Below, piece by piece: positions 1-6,755 of a DNA stretch of 10,384 nucleotides. The stretch's first letter is position 1; each line of letters begins with the position of its first letter. The position numbers and the translations under genes were made by a program. Source of the stretch: Thermococcus paralvinellae. Lineage in GTDB: Archaea > Methanobacteriota_B > Thermococci > Thermococcales > Thermococcaceae. The DNA is taken from assembly GCA_015662175.1 (NCBI GenBank), contig DQUR01000088.1:1-10384 (forward strand), in the 5' to 3' direction. The notes under the pieces are model-generated. The model did not search any database. It was given only the letters and a program-made list of their open reading frames with translations, and had not been told where the DNA came from.

Positions 1-1073
1 AGAGCCTTTTTAACTCCTAACCTAACCTGCCATACTCCAAGGGGAGCGTAGTATTTTGGTGTTACTTCCCTAAATACTAAAATTCCCGCCTGCCTTCTCC
101 TTTTCCTTAAAAATTCAAGAACGCTTAAGCGTGCTGCATAATAGGCACCGGTTGTTTCCTCGGCATAACCCCTAATGCCCCTCCAATCTTCATAATCATG
201 AATCACCTGAGGCTCTTCACTTCCAAACAGCGAACCCTTAAGCCACACCTCCAGGAGCTCAAATGCATAGCTACCAGGTATCAAAAACACAACATATCTG
301 TTTCCAAGGAATTCATAAAAGTAAAGCTCGAACTCGTTTATTGTATCGTATCCCAAAAGCTCTCTCCTTAAATGCTTTCCGATTGTGTCCTGGACTGCTG
401 TAATGCTCCACCTTGTCGGCACAAGCCTTCTGTTGATCCCCAGCAAACCTGCCGAAAGCAACCTCACTATGTAATACTCGTCAAATCCCCAGTTGTATAG
501 CCTTACAATGGCCTCATCTGATTTTAGCTCATCATTTACAACATGATAAGTCTTCCTTGGGATTCTTGGATTTTCCGTGAGTTCAAAGTCTATGAGCTCA
601 GCCTTTGGACCAACTGGTGGGGCGAATTCATTTGGCAGAACTTTTAAAATGGGTCTCCTTTTGAGAAGAATTTCGCTATCCACGGGTTTTAGCGACATTG
701 CCAGTTCCTGGATTTCACTCAAGATACGCTGGCTTTTCAACCTTACATCAGCTTTTGTCTCTCCCATAACCAGAAGTGAGCGGTATCTTAGAATGTCATT
801 TATCGTTTTGTTCTCCCATTTGAGAGGACTGTCGAGGTAAGAGGTGTTCCCCTCAACCGGCGGAACAAGGGGACCAATCCTAACTTTAGGGTACCCAAAT
901 TCCCCAACAAATATGCTTGGAGGTGAAGAACCAAAAATCTTCCTTCTATTTACAACTCTCTCGACACTCTTAACTATCCTAAATCTCTCAAGAATTGGGC
1001 ATGTGGATCTACCACAAAGCAATTTACGACCTTTGCATAATGCGCATAGTCTTGAATTGAAGAGTTTCATCAT
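1..1073 (-). CDS. Nre-family archaeal DNA repair protein (3' end outside window)
   Basis: The reading frame is open from position 1073 to the left edge, about 357 codons, so the C terminus is missing. The N terminus carries four cysteines in a CxxC-x6-C-x4-C arrangement (C9, C12, C19 and C24 counted from the second Met), the putative zinc finger of Nre proteins. Further in are long conserved stretches such as PTRWSITAVQDT and HDYEDWRGIRGYAEETTGAY. Nre proteins (DUF650/DUF651) are archaeal factors linked to repair of crosslinking damage. Many bind the sliding clamp PCNA through a C-terminal PIP motif, which would lie beyond this window. An in-frame TGA stands two codons before the first ATG, so the start is one of two adjacent ATGs (1073 or 1070). 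There is no Shine-Dalgarno, and a TATA box about 25 bases upstream suggests a leaderless message. The family call is from recognition of the conserved blocks, not from a search. Confidence 0.85.
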   Translation of the reverse strand, partial: MMKLFNSRLCALCKGRKLLCGRSTCPILERFRIVKSVERVVNRRKIFGSSPPSIFVGEFGYPKVRIGPLVPPVEGNTSYLDSPLKWENKTINDILRYRSLLVMGETKADVRLKSQRILSEIQELAMSLKPVDSEILLKRRPILKVLPNEFAPPVGPKAELIDFELTENPRIPRKTYHVVNDELKSDEAIVRLYNWGFDEYYIVRLLSAGLLGINRRLVPTRWSITAVQDTIGKHLRRELLGYDTINEFELYFYEFLGNRYVVFLIPGSYAFELLEVWLKGSLFGSEEPQVIHDYEDWRGIRGYAEETTGAYYAARLSVLEFLRKRRRQAGILVFREVTPKYYAPLGVWQVRLGVKKA

Positions 1074-1090
1074 TATTCAGTTCTAGCACT

Positions 1091-1102
1091 GGTATTTATA
1101 GT
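1091..1102 (-). promoter_or_regulatory. TATA box of the Nre gene, leaderless configuration
   Basis: On the minus strand the sequence reads ACTATAAATACC. Its centre is about 25 bases from the ATG pair at 1073/1070, so transcription is predicted to begin at or next to the start codon. No GGAGGT-like element lies between them. This is inference from the usual archaeal TATA-to-start spacing. Confidence 0.6.
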
Positions 1103-1116
1103 TGTCTCCTCCAAAA

Positions 1117-1127
1117 AGCTTAAATAC
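1117..1127 (+). promoter_or_regulatory. TATA box for the tRNA-Ser/tRNA-Cys transcript
   Basis: The plus strand reads AGCTTAAATAC, preceded by A-rich bases that could act as the BRE. The centre is about 30 bases before the first tRNA nucleotide, giving a very short 5' leader. It lies back to back with the Nre TATA box, about 25 bases away. Confidence 0.55.
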
Positions 1128-1151
1128 CCACTGTCTATGAGTAATAATCGT

Positions 1152-1238
1152 GCCGCGGTAGCCTAGCCTGGTAGGGCGCCGGCCTGCTAAGCCGGTGGGC
1201 ATTGTCCCTCCGGGGTTCAAATCCCCGCCGCGGCGCCA
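1152..1238 (+). tRNA. tRNA-Ser (anticodon GCT), CCA encoded
   Basis: A full class II cloverleaf can be drawn. The acceptor stem pairs GCCGCGG (1152-1158) with CCGCGGC (1228-1234), the discriminator is G1235 and CCA is encoded at 1236-1238. The anticodon stem CCGGC/GCCGG closes the loop CTGCTAA, giving anticodon GCT at 1186-1188, which reads serine AGC/AGU codons. A long variable arm follows (1196-1210), as expected for tRNA-Ser. The T arm is CGGGG-TTCAAAT-CCCCG (1211-1227). No intron is seen. Confidence 0.97.
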
Positions 1239-1257
1239 TCCTTCTTTAGGCTCAAAT

Positions 1258-1332
1258 GCCGGGATAGCCTAGAGGTGAGGCGGGGGACTGCAGATCCCCT
1301 TTACGGGGGTTCGAATCCCCCTCCCGGCTCCA
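1258..1332 (+). tRNA. tRNA-Cys (anticodon GCA), CCA encoded
   Basis: The acceptor stem pairs GCCGGGA (1258-1264) with TCCCGGC (1322-1328). The discriminator is T1329, the U73 typical of tRNA-Cys, and CCA is at 1330-1332. The anticodon stem GGGGA/TCCCC closes the loop CTGCAGA, giving anticodon GCA at 1290-1292. The T arm is GGGGG-TTCGAAT-CCCCC. The gene begins 19 bases after the tRNA-Ser CCA with no TATA box of its own, so the two are probably cut from one transcript. Confidence 0.97.
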
Positions 1333-1495
1333 TACTATATGCCCTCTTCTAAAGTTTTCCACATTTTTAGGTCTGTCCTTCGTGAGTTTTCAGGGACAAA
1401 AGCCCTTCCCATCAAATTCACCCTTAAAAGCACCAATAAAACCTGTTCTCCCATATAAGTTTCCACAATCCTGTAAAGTCCGCTCAACCCCAATT

Positions 1496-2041
1496 TTAAC
1501 CGTTTCTTCTCGCACCCATTTTTGTTGCGAACACTGGCCAGCCATTATTAAGTGGTGGCTCATTGGTCTTCAGGCTGGAACGGAAACAGTCCCAATGAGT
1601 TTAACACCGCAACACATCGAGCTTTAACAGGCACAAATTTTTGAAAAACCATTACCAATCTTAACCCCTTCTCACTCTTATCCCTCCTCACAATCTTCTG
1701 ATTAAGTTCTTTGGGACATCCTCAAGGACAATTAACTTCTTTGCGAGTCCAACAATCCTCTTCACCAGCTTTCTTTGTAAATCTACTCTCCGAGTAAATC
1801 TACTTTCCGACTCGTCTTCTGCCGACCAAACTTCCTGAGGAGTTTTCCTTCTCCCTGATGGAAGCTTTCGCTTCCAGCCAACTGAAAATTTTTCTGGCTA
1901 CGTTGGGATAAAATCTCGCTAGCTTCCTAAATTTGTTCTAACTTGAATCAAAAACTCGTGAGTGCTGAAGGAAATGTTGTTAGCGTTGTAATCCACTTGA
2001 GGAAGAGTTTGTGTGGCTTTAGGAGAAATTTTATTTGCCCT
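1496..2041 (-). pseudogene. tnpB: Decayed, 5'-truncated IS200/IS605-type tnpB remnant
   Basis: No frame is open for long, but joining the minus-strand frames recovers TnpB-like landmarks in the right order. First comes a RuvC-I-like VDYNANNISF (Asp codon at 1991-1993), then a basic helical linker LARFYPNVARKIFSWLEAKA, then VKRIVGLAKKLIVLEDVPKN with the RuvC-II Glu at 1721-1723. Next is KARCVAVLN, matching the family's RDxxAxxN RuvC-III motif with the catalytic Asp replaced by Cys (1614-1616). Last is a proline-rich tail ending at the stop at 1496-1498. At least four frame changes or stops interrupt it. The zinc-ribbon cysteines expected between RuvC-II and RuvC-III are absent and the gap is too short, so that part is deleted. 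The roughly 180 N-terminal residues are also missing, because the HDAC-like gene ends at 2208. No tnpA is seen. The assignment rests on motif reading; a different decayed transposase is the main alternative. Confidence 0.6.
1778..1811. repeat. 17-bp imperfect tandem duplication inside the tnpB remnant
   Basis: TAAATCTACTCTCCGAG (1778-1794) is followed directly by TAAATCTACTTTCCGAC (1795-1811), with two mismatches. Seventeen is not a multiple of three. On the minus strand, the frame entering the first copy (LLRKFGRQKTSRKVDL) and the frame leaving the second (RVDLQRKLVKRIV) become continuous if one copy is removed. The duplication therefore explains one frameshift and its TAG stop. Confidence 0.85.
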
Positions 2042-2207
2042 CTCCTTGTTGTCAGATCCTATGACGAGTAATTTCTATAGTCTCTAAGTGCGCTAAAACG
2101 TGGAAATATTCTATCCCATAAAATGTCATCCAGCCATAGGAAGACTTTTTCTAATGGCCAATTTCTCCGTTTTTGCCTTTCTCCATTTCAGTTTTACAAA
2201 AACACTA
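2042..2207. other. Non-coding stretch between the tnpB remnant and the HDAC-like gene
   Basis: No gene with a believable start is present. One minus-strand frame is open from about 2184 to the TAG at 2059-2061 and has a protein-like composition (includes LWLDDILWDRIFPRFSALRD), which may be a further scrap of the mobile element, but I cannot assign it. Just past the HDAC-like stop codon the minus strand has a run of five T (2198-2202) that could assist termination. With the decayed tnpB this makes 1333-2207 free of intact genes. Confidence 0.4.
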
Positions 2208-3206
2208 TCAGGAAAACATCCTCAAAATTTCCCTAACTTTTTCAACAACTTTGAGTGTCTCGTAACTTGGTTTAATGGCGTCCTCCTTCACCTCACCCCT
2301 GAGGTATCCATCAACAAAAGCTGGCAATCCCTTTTTGAGTCCAACACTATAACCCCCCTCAAGAACCACAGCAAGGCTGTATTCAGATAGACTTGCCCCG
2401 GCAAATCTGTAAAACTTCTCCGTTAGCTGAATGGTTGCCAAACCATCGCCCTTAAATGCATCAAAGCCCGCTGAAATCAAAATAACCCTTGGTTTAAATT
2501 CATTTACGATGGGCATGACTATCTCTTCCCATGCAAAGATGTAATCGTCATCACCCGAATGGGATGCCATGGGAAGGTTTACCTTCGTTCCTTCTGCCCC
2601 TTTCCCACCAATCTCCCACTCATAACCGCTCCACGGATAAATGTCCCTCTCGTGAATGTCTATGTGCACGACGTTTGCATCATTCCAGAAGATGTCCTGA
2701 GTTCCGTTGCCGTGATGAACGTCAAAATCAATGATCAACGCTTTCTCCTCAGGGTTTTTGACAAGCTTAGCGGCTCCAGCAACGTTGTTGAAAATGCAAA
2801 AGCCCAATGTGGAGGCATGAAACGCCCTGCCACTTTTTCCCGCATGATGTCCAGGTGGCCTAACCAGGGCTAGGTAAATTCCCTTTTCCTCCAGAGCCAT
2901 AAGGGCAGCTTCCCTTGCCGCTCCAAAAGCATAAAGCGCCGCATCCCATGTTTTTTCACATATGTAAGTGTCCATATCTATGTAGTGGAACCCTATTTGT
3001 GAGGCTTTTCTTATCTTCTCCACATAATTCTCAGAATGTACCTCTAAAATCTCGTCAACACCTGCTGGCCTTGGTTCAACGATATTTCCCCACAGGTTTT
3101 TAGCCTTTAACCCTGCAATCGCAAAGTCCAGCCGTCGGGGATTCTCTGGATGATAATCAGGGGGTTTATGTTCCCTGAAGATATCGGAGTAGAGAATCCT
3201 GATCAT
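2208..3206 (-). CDS. Histone deacetylase/acetylpolyamine-hydrolase family protein
   Basis: This is a zinc-dependent deacetylase of the class I/II HDAC, AcuC and acetylpolyamine amidohydrolase superfamily, cytoplasmic, 332 residues from the chosen start, near the usual 330-350. Hallmarks are RPPGHHA (116-122, the paired catalytic histidines H120/H121), IDFDVHHGNGT (Zn ligands D162 and H164), SAGFDAFKGD (third Zn ligand D249) and EGGY (transition-state Tyr286). All catalytic residues are intact. The true substrate cannot be read from sequence: lysine-acetylated chromatin proteins (Alba, histones), acetyl-CoA synthetase or acetylated polyamines are all possible. The ATG at 3206 is preferred because GTGAT lies four bases upstream; GTG 3215 and ATG 3212 overlap that element. 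The gene starts 21 bases after the TBP stop with no evident promoter between, so co-transcription with TBP is likely. Confidence 0.93.
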   Translation of the reverse strand: MIRILYSDIFREHKPPDYHPENPRRLDFAIAGLKAKNLWGNIVEPRPAGVDEILEVHSENYVEKIRKASQIGFHYIDMDTYICEKTWDAALYAFGAAREAALMALEEKGIYLALVRPPGHHAGKSGRAFHASTLGFCIFNNVAGAAKLVKNPEEKALIIDFDVHHGNGTQDIFWNDANVVHIDIHERDIYPWSGYEWEIGGKGAEGTKVNLPMASHSGDDDYIFAWEEIVMPIVNEFKPRVILISAGFDAFKGDGLATIQLTEKFYRFAGASLSEYSLAVVLEGGYSVGLKKGLPAFVDGYLRGEVKEDAIKPSYETLKVVEKVREILRMFS

Positions 3207-3227
3207 GGGCATCACAAAAGGCAGGGA

Positions 3228-3794
3228 TTAGAATTCCTCTTCAATCAGACCATACTTTTCAAGCTCTCTCAAAAGCTTCCTAACGGCCTCCCATGCGTCG
3301 TGTTCACTTTTTGCACCTGAACAGACTATCTTTCCGGAGCTGAAAAGTAGTATAACAGCCCTTGGCTCTTTAACACGGTAAATAATACCGGGAAACTGCT
3401 CCGGCTCATATTCACAGTTTGGCAGAACCAAGGCGACTGCGTCTAAGTTAAACTCCATTCCAATGTCCCCGCTGAAGACCATGTTTTGAATATCGATTTG
3501 CGGTGCCCTCTGGAACTTGGTTCCGATCTTTGAGAGCATCCGGATAAGCTTTGAAACTGCCCTTTCAATGTCTTCAACACTTTTAGCACCGGTGACAACG
3601 AGCTTACCCGAGCTGAAAACCAAGAGAGCAACTTTGGGTTCATCGAAGCGACAGATGATACCGGGAAACTCCTCGGGGTTGTATTTGGAATTTGGACATA
3701 TCTCAATCACCTTTTCCAAATCCAGAGAGGTGAACAAATCTACAGAAGCAACAATATTTTCGATCCTAAGCTTTACCCTACTCATATCTACCAT
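3228..3794 (-). CDS. tbp: TATA-box binding protein (TBP), general transcription factor
   Basis: The 188-residue product has the two pseudo-symmetric TBP repeats. Repeat 1 contains [16 protein letters not shown] and [14 protein letters not shown]; repeat 2 contains [16 protein letters not shown] and [14 protein letters not shown]. It ends in a short acidic tail (EEEF). It binds the TATA box of archaeal promoters and, with TFB, recruits RNA polymerase. Sequence and length match thermococcal TBPs closely. The frame extends further upstream, but the start at 3794 (MVDMSRVK) is chosen because GGAGGTG (3803-3809) lies eight bases before it and because known thermococcal TBPs begin this way. An upstream TATA box gives a leader of roughly 16 bases. 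The HDAC-like gene follows in the same direction. Confidence 0.98.
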   Translation of the reverse strand: MVDMSRVKLRIENIVASVDLFTSLDLEKVIEICPNSKYNPEEFPGIICRFDEPKVALLVFSSGKLVVTGAKSVEDIERAVSKLIRMLSKIGTKFQRAPQIDIQNMVFSGDIGMEFNLDAVALVLPNCEYEPEQFPGIIYRVKEPRAVILLFSSGKIVCSGAKSEHDAWEAVRKLLRELEKYGLIEEEF

Positions 3795-3828
3795 ATAAAT
3801 TACACCTCCAATTAGTGGGTTTAAAAAA

Positions 3829-3845
3829 TCCTTTATAAATACCCC
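3829..3845 (-). promoter_or_regulatory. TATA box of the TBP gene (TBP / HDAC-like transcript)
   Basis: The minus strand reads GGGGTATTTATAAAGG. Transcription about 25 bases downstream would begin near 3810, just before the GGAGGTG ribosome site at 3803-3809 and the ATG at 3794. A second A/T box (ATATTTAAAAA on the minus strand, about 3852-3863) lies farther upstream and could be an alternative. TBP binding its own promoter region is conceivable but is only inference. Confidence 0.6.
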
Positions 3846-3897
3846 ACTTGGGTTTTTAAATATTTGGGCAAAATCCGGGACAATGGAACGGGGTAAT

Positions 3898-3915
3898 GGA
3901 GAAAGAAACAGAAAA
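3898..3915 (-). terminator. T-rich terminator after the DUF505 gene
   Basis: Directly after the TAG stop the minus strand reads TTTTCTGTTTCTTTCTCC, a pyrimidine-rich, U-rich stretch of the kind archaeal RNA polymerase uses to terminate without a hairpin. It fits with the separate TBP promoter that follows. Confidence 0.45.
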
Positions 3916-5619
3916 CTAAGAGTAAGCTTCAACCAGGATCTTACCGCCTTCTGTTAGGCTTTTTTCACCAAGGAAACCCAGAGCCCTTAACATTATTAGC
4001 GCTTTTTTGATCTCGTCTTCACTCAGGGTGAGGTGCTTTTTAATAATACCAACCTCATCCTGCTTGTATCCTCTGATTTCTCCCTTCTCCTTCCAGATTC
4101 TGTTGAAAACATTGAGGTTTTCATAGATCACTTTTAAAACACTGTATGTTGTTGGTGTAATCCCGAATTTTGTTCTTATTATCTCCTGAACTTTTGCACT
4201 CTCTATAGCCGTCTTCACCTTCTCCCCAAGCTCGGTAAGCTTGACCATCTTGTTTTGCAACTCAATTATGAATCCTTTGGCCTCTGCTTCTCCTATTGCT
4301 TTGATAATTGCCTTCTCATCACCGCCTACATAATCCTGAACGAGCTTAATGAGCTCATCCCTGTGAATGTACCTCTTCCTTGGCATCTTGACTAGTATCG
4401 CCGAGTCATACGTTGTCAGATACGGCTTTCTCCTGATTGACTTACTGAGCTTTAGATAGAATATTCCTTTGTCCGTAATTCCATAGGCTATGAGTCCTTC
4501 CTTCTTCGCCTGAATTACCCACTCCGCTATTGGGACATCTCCGCTTTCCGAATACGTTATAGTTTTCATCCCATCCGGACTGACGGTTCCAAATTTTATG
4601 GCATCTCGTCCCCATTCAGTGAGCCAGTAGGTGTCCTTGTTCTTGATGAGCTCTCTCCTGATAAGCTCCTTTGATTCCAACAGATGTAGAATTTCGCCCA
4701 AATCGTTGACCCTTGCAACCCTCTCGATTTCTTTATAGGTCGGTAATATATCCGGGTTCTTTTCGTATTTGCCCTCGATTTCTTGAATTGCCTTCAACAC
4801 TGTAAGCTCATCATCCAAGAGATAAATTGGCAGGACTTTCTCCTCTTTTTTGCCCATAGCCTCATAGGTATCCATTATTGTCTTTCCAAGCTCCGTGGCT
4901 CCCTTCTCATCAGCCAATCCCATATCCCTAAGCTGGGCTGTACTTTTCCCTGCTTTAAGTGTCTCGAAGTCCTCTTTCCTCAGAACTATTGCCCTCGCGA
5001 ATACCGGGATGGATTGAACCGCTTTAAGGGCGAGCTTGGCTGCTGGAGTTGTTGCAAACGCTTTTCCCTTTTCTGTTTGAGGTGAAATTAACAGCAAACG
5101 CATTGCCTGAAGGGCATTGATTATGTTATCCCCATACTTCTTTAAATTCTTGTATGCAACAAGCTCATCCAGTGTTCCAATCTTTGGCATTCCCCTGAGG
5201 AATGAAACTATTTCTGGTGTGAGGTAAACCAGTGGATGAGTATTCCTATAAAGTTCCAGAACAGCCTTTCCAATCTCTGTTAAACCCTTATCACCAGCTA
5301 ACCCGCGCTCCTTAAGTAAAACCAGCCACTCTTTTGGAACTTGTCCGGTTTCGTCTAAAAGCTCTAATATCTTTATGATTTCGGAATCAACAAAAACATC
5401 TGGCAATTCATCAACATTGATCTTTTCAGCTATCTTCAACAGCTTTTTCCCGGCTTCTGTGAGCCTTATTCTGTTCCCTTCAAGCTCTGCAAATCCCAAT
5501 ATGTAGAGCTCTAACGCTCTAATCTGAAACTCTTCTGGAAGCTTTTCCTGAATTTCAGCCTGGTTATCGGTCTTTGCCATCTCTTTGATTATCTCCAGAT
5601 GTCTCTTTTTTAAAAACAT
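3916..5619 (-). CDS. DUF505-family protein with repeated winged-helix-like units
   Basis: This 567-residue protein resembles DUF505, a family of archaeal proteins without an established function. The visible architecture is a chain of small helical domains, each ending in an LTExG-type turn: LTEAG 53, LTEIG 113, QTEKG 181, ATELG 241, LTEWG 333, ITDKG 381, LTELG 461 and LTEGG 555. That turn is typical of the helix-to-wing region of winged-helix DNA-binding domains, so eight tandem units are suggested. No signal peptide, membrane segment or catalytic motif is visible, and it is probably cytoplasmic. The start is supported by a strong GGAGGTGGT ribosome site a few bases before the ATG and a TATA box farther upstream. 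It lies 121 bases before TBP, with its own promoter and a T-rich tail. A role as DNA-binding or chromatin protein is inference only. Confidence 0.8.
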   Translation of the reverse strand: MFLKKRHLEIIKEMAKTDNQAEIQEKLPEEFQIRALELYILGFAELEGNRIRLTEAGKKLLKIAEKINVDELPDVFVDSEIIKILELLDETGQVPKEWLVLLKERGLAGDKGLTEIGKAVLELYRNTHPLVYLTPEIVSFLRGMPKIGTLDELVAYKNLKKYGDNIINALQAMRLLLISPQTEKGKAFATTPAAKLALKAVQSIPVFARAIVLRKEDFETLKAGKSTAQLRDMGLADEKGATELGKTIMDTYEAMGKKEEKVLPIYLLDDELTVLKAIQEIEGKYEKNPDILPTYKEIERVARVNDLGEILHLLESKELIRRELIKNKDTYWLTEWGRDAIKFGTVSPDGMKTITYSESGDVPIAEWVIQAKKEGLIAYGITDKGIFYLKLSKSIRRKPYLTTYDSAILVKMPRKRYIHRDELIKLVQDYVGGDEKAIIKAIGEAEAKGFIIELQNKMVKLTELGEKVKTAIESAKVQEIIRTKFGITPTTYSVLKVIYENLNVFNRIWKEKGEIRGYKQDEVGIIKKHLTLSEDEIKKALIMLRALGFLGEKSLTEGGKILVEAYS

Positions 5620-5660
5620 GGCACCACCTCCTTTTATGCAATCATTTTTTTCTAACGAAT

Positions 5661-5672
5661 TGTTTTTAAAAC
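5661..5672 (-). promoter_or_regulatory. TATA box of the DUF505 gene
   Basis: The minus strand reads AGTTTTAAAAACA. Transcription would begin near 5642, giving a leader of about 22 bases that carries the strong GGAGGTGGT ribosome site (5623-5631) ahead of the ATG at 5619. Confidence 0.5.
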
Positions 5673-5694
5673 TTTCGGTGACTAAAAATGCTAA

Positions 5695-5706
5695 ACCTTT
5701 AAAAAC
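5695..5706 (+). promoter_or_regulatory. TATA box of the DUF356-type gene
   Basis: The plus strand reads ACCTTTAAAAAC. Transcription about 25 bases on would start near 5722-5727, immediately before GGGTGA (5726-5731) and the ATG at 5737. It is back to back with the DUF505 promoter, roughly 35 bases away. Confidence 0.5.
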
Positions 5707-5736
5707 CTCAGAGATGAGCAGACATGGGTGAAGATC

Positions 5737-6141
5737 ATGTTAAACACGATTGTGCTGATACGAACAGATAACTTTGACAAAGCGATGGTGGCTTTAGCGG
5801 ACCTTGTGAGATATGGTGGAATGCAGATTAGGGGAAAACCAAGGATAATATCTCCCGCACTCTCGGACTGGGCATTTGAAAAAATCGTTGGGGAAAAACC
5901 GAGAAAAAAATACAGGGCTCATGTGGTTGCTCAAATTGATTTACCCCCTTCCAAGGCAGTCGGCCGTCTAAGGGACATTCATCCCCCCGCTCATATAATT
6001 GTGATTCCCCCGGAAAGTCCAGTTCATAAGGAGCTCCTGCGCTTATGGGGAACTTTTGAAAAGCTTAAGGGATTTCATCCTCCGAAAATCAGAAGGGATA
6101 AAATCGTAGAAAACAAAGAAGGACCTGAATTTGGGGAATAG
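5737..6141 (+). CDS. DUF356-type archaeal protein of unknown function
   Basis: The product has 134 residues from the ATG at 5737, chosen because GGGTGA stands five bases upstream; a GTG at 5728 lies inside that ribosome site. The sequence alternates hydrophobic strand-like blocks (TIVLIRTDNFDKAMVALADL, AHVVAQIDLP, AHIIVIPPESP) with helical segments, suggesting a small alpha/beta fold. GGMQIRGKPRII and RDIHPPAHIIVI resemble DUF356, a small archaeal family with no known role. There is no cysteine cluster, membrane segment or known active-site motif. It is transcribed alone, divergent from DUF505 and convergent with MBF1, with only two bases between the two stop codons. The family assignment is from memory of its pattern and is moderate. 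Confidence 0.7.
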   Translation: MLNTIVLIRTDNFDKAMVALADLVRYGGMQIRGKPRIISPALSDWAFEKIVGEKPRKKYRAHVVAQIDLPPSKAVGRLRDIHPPAHIIVIPPESPVHKELLRLWGTFEKLKGFHPPKIRRDKIVENKEGPEFGE

Positions 6142-6143
6142 TG

Positions 6144-6671
6144 TCACTTCTTCCTCTTGATTTTTATCCTTGCAATGTCACCGAGCGTTGGCTCATAGTC
6201 CTTTGGAATGCTGACTTTTTTCTCATTCATCTCCTCCACCCTTTCAATAAGCTTTATCCTGAAGTATCTCTCCAACTTCTTCGCCTCATCAATGGTTGGC
6301 GTGTATTCCCCGTGAGCAATTCTCCTTAGCACATTGACGGATAGTCCCACTCTATGTGAGAGCTCCTCATAACTTAACCCGCTCCTTCTTATTGCCTCGC
6401 TCACAATCTCCGCATACTCCTCAACTATGTCCTCCGTGTAGAGCGGTTTTTGAGGCCTTGGCGTTGACTGGGGCTTTGGTCTTGGTTTATATGTTCTTTT
6501 AGGCTCTCTTCCAGTTGGCATTATGCTGAATGTTCCGGGCTTCTTTTTTCCATATTTCCTGTAACAGCTGGAGCAAACCAACAACTCCGCACCCTCAATT
6601 CTTACCGTGTGTCCCTGTCCCCCGATTTCAGCACCGCAGATTTCGCAAATTTTCGGTTTTGCCTTTCCCAT
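6144..6671 (-). CDS. Archaeal multiprotein bridging factor MBF1 (zinc ribbon + HTH)
   Basis: The 175-residue product has an N-terminal zinc ribbon (C9, C12, C33, C36: CEICG and CSSC), a basic, proline-rich linker (about 44-78) and a Cro/C1-type helix-turn-helix (about 80-145, core SYEELSHRVGLSVNVLRRIA). It ends in a short lysine-rich tail. This order is the archaeal MBF1 layout; eukaryotic MBF1 bridges TBP and gene-specific activators. In archaea the HTH is conserved, but its partners are less certain and it has also been tied to translation. The start at 6671 is favoured over an upstream ATG at 6707 because AGGTGAT lies four bases before it. The gene is divergent from a GNAT gene and its end abuts the DUF356-type gene. 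Its distance from tbp (about 2.3 kb, different transcript) gives no operon link. Confidence 0.92.
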   Translation of the reverse strand: MGKAKPKICEICGAEIGGQGHTVRIEGAELLVCSSCYRKYGKKKPGTFSIMPTGREPKRTYKPRPKPQSTPRPQKPLYTEDIVEEYAEIVSEAIRRSGLSYEELSHRVGLSVNVLRRIAHGEYTPTIDEAKKLERYFRIKLIERVEEMNEKKVSIPKDYEPTLGDIARIKIKRKK

Positions 6672-6721
6672 TAAAATCACCTTCTCTTGCTCTACCCTCT
6701 CCCTCAAATAATAAAAACCCT

Positions 6722-6736
6722 ATGCTTTTTTAAGTC
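6722..6736. promoter_or_regulatory. Shared A/T box for divergent MBF1 and GNAT genes
   Basis: The plus strand reads GCTTTTTTAAGTC and the minus strand GACTTAAAAAAGC, so each strand offers a TATA-like element at the same place. In the plus direction a start about 25 bases on falls at the GNAT GTG/ATG (6753/6756), a leaderless arrangement. In the minus direction it would give MBF1 a leader of about 30 bases. A second A/T stretch near 6706-6716 could serve MBF1 instead. Confidence 0.45.
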
Positions 6737-6755
6737 CATCTCCCAACTTATAGTG

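Noticed and set aside
577-1086. Two plus-strand open frames of 80-87 codons opposite the Nre gene
   Set aside because: They are shadows of the long minus-strand Nre frame, with no ribosome sites or motifs.
1389-1402. A short AGGG/CCCT hairpin as a possible element end or guide scaffold
   Set aside because: A four-base-pair stem with a seven-base loop is expected by chance, and no matching structure lies at the other end of the tnpB remnant.
1382-1627. An 81-codon plus-strand open frame after the tRNA pair
   Set aside because: It has no ribosome site, no recognisable domain, and lies largely antisense to the C-terminal part of the tnpB remnant, whose motifs are read on the other strand.
2100-2390. 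A 96-codon plus-strand open frame crossing the end of the HDAC-like gene
   Set aside because: It overlaps the coding end of a well supported gene on the opposite strand, has no ribosome site and shows no family signature.
3795-3932. An upstream extension of the TBP frame by 46 codons
   Set aside because: It runs through the TATA box, the T-rich tail of DUF505 and the GGAGGTG site. Known thermococcal TBPs begin at the MVDMS start.
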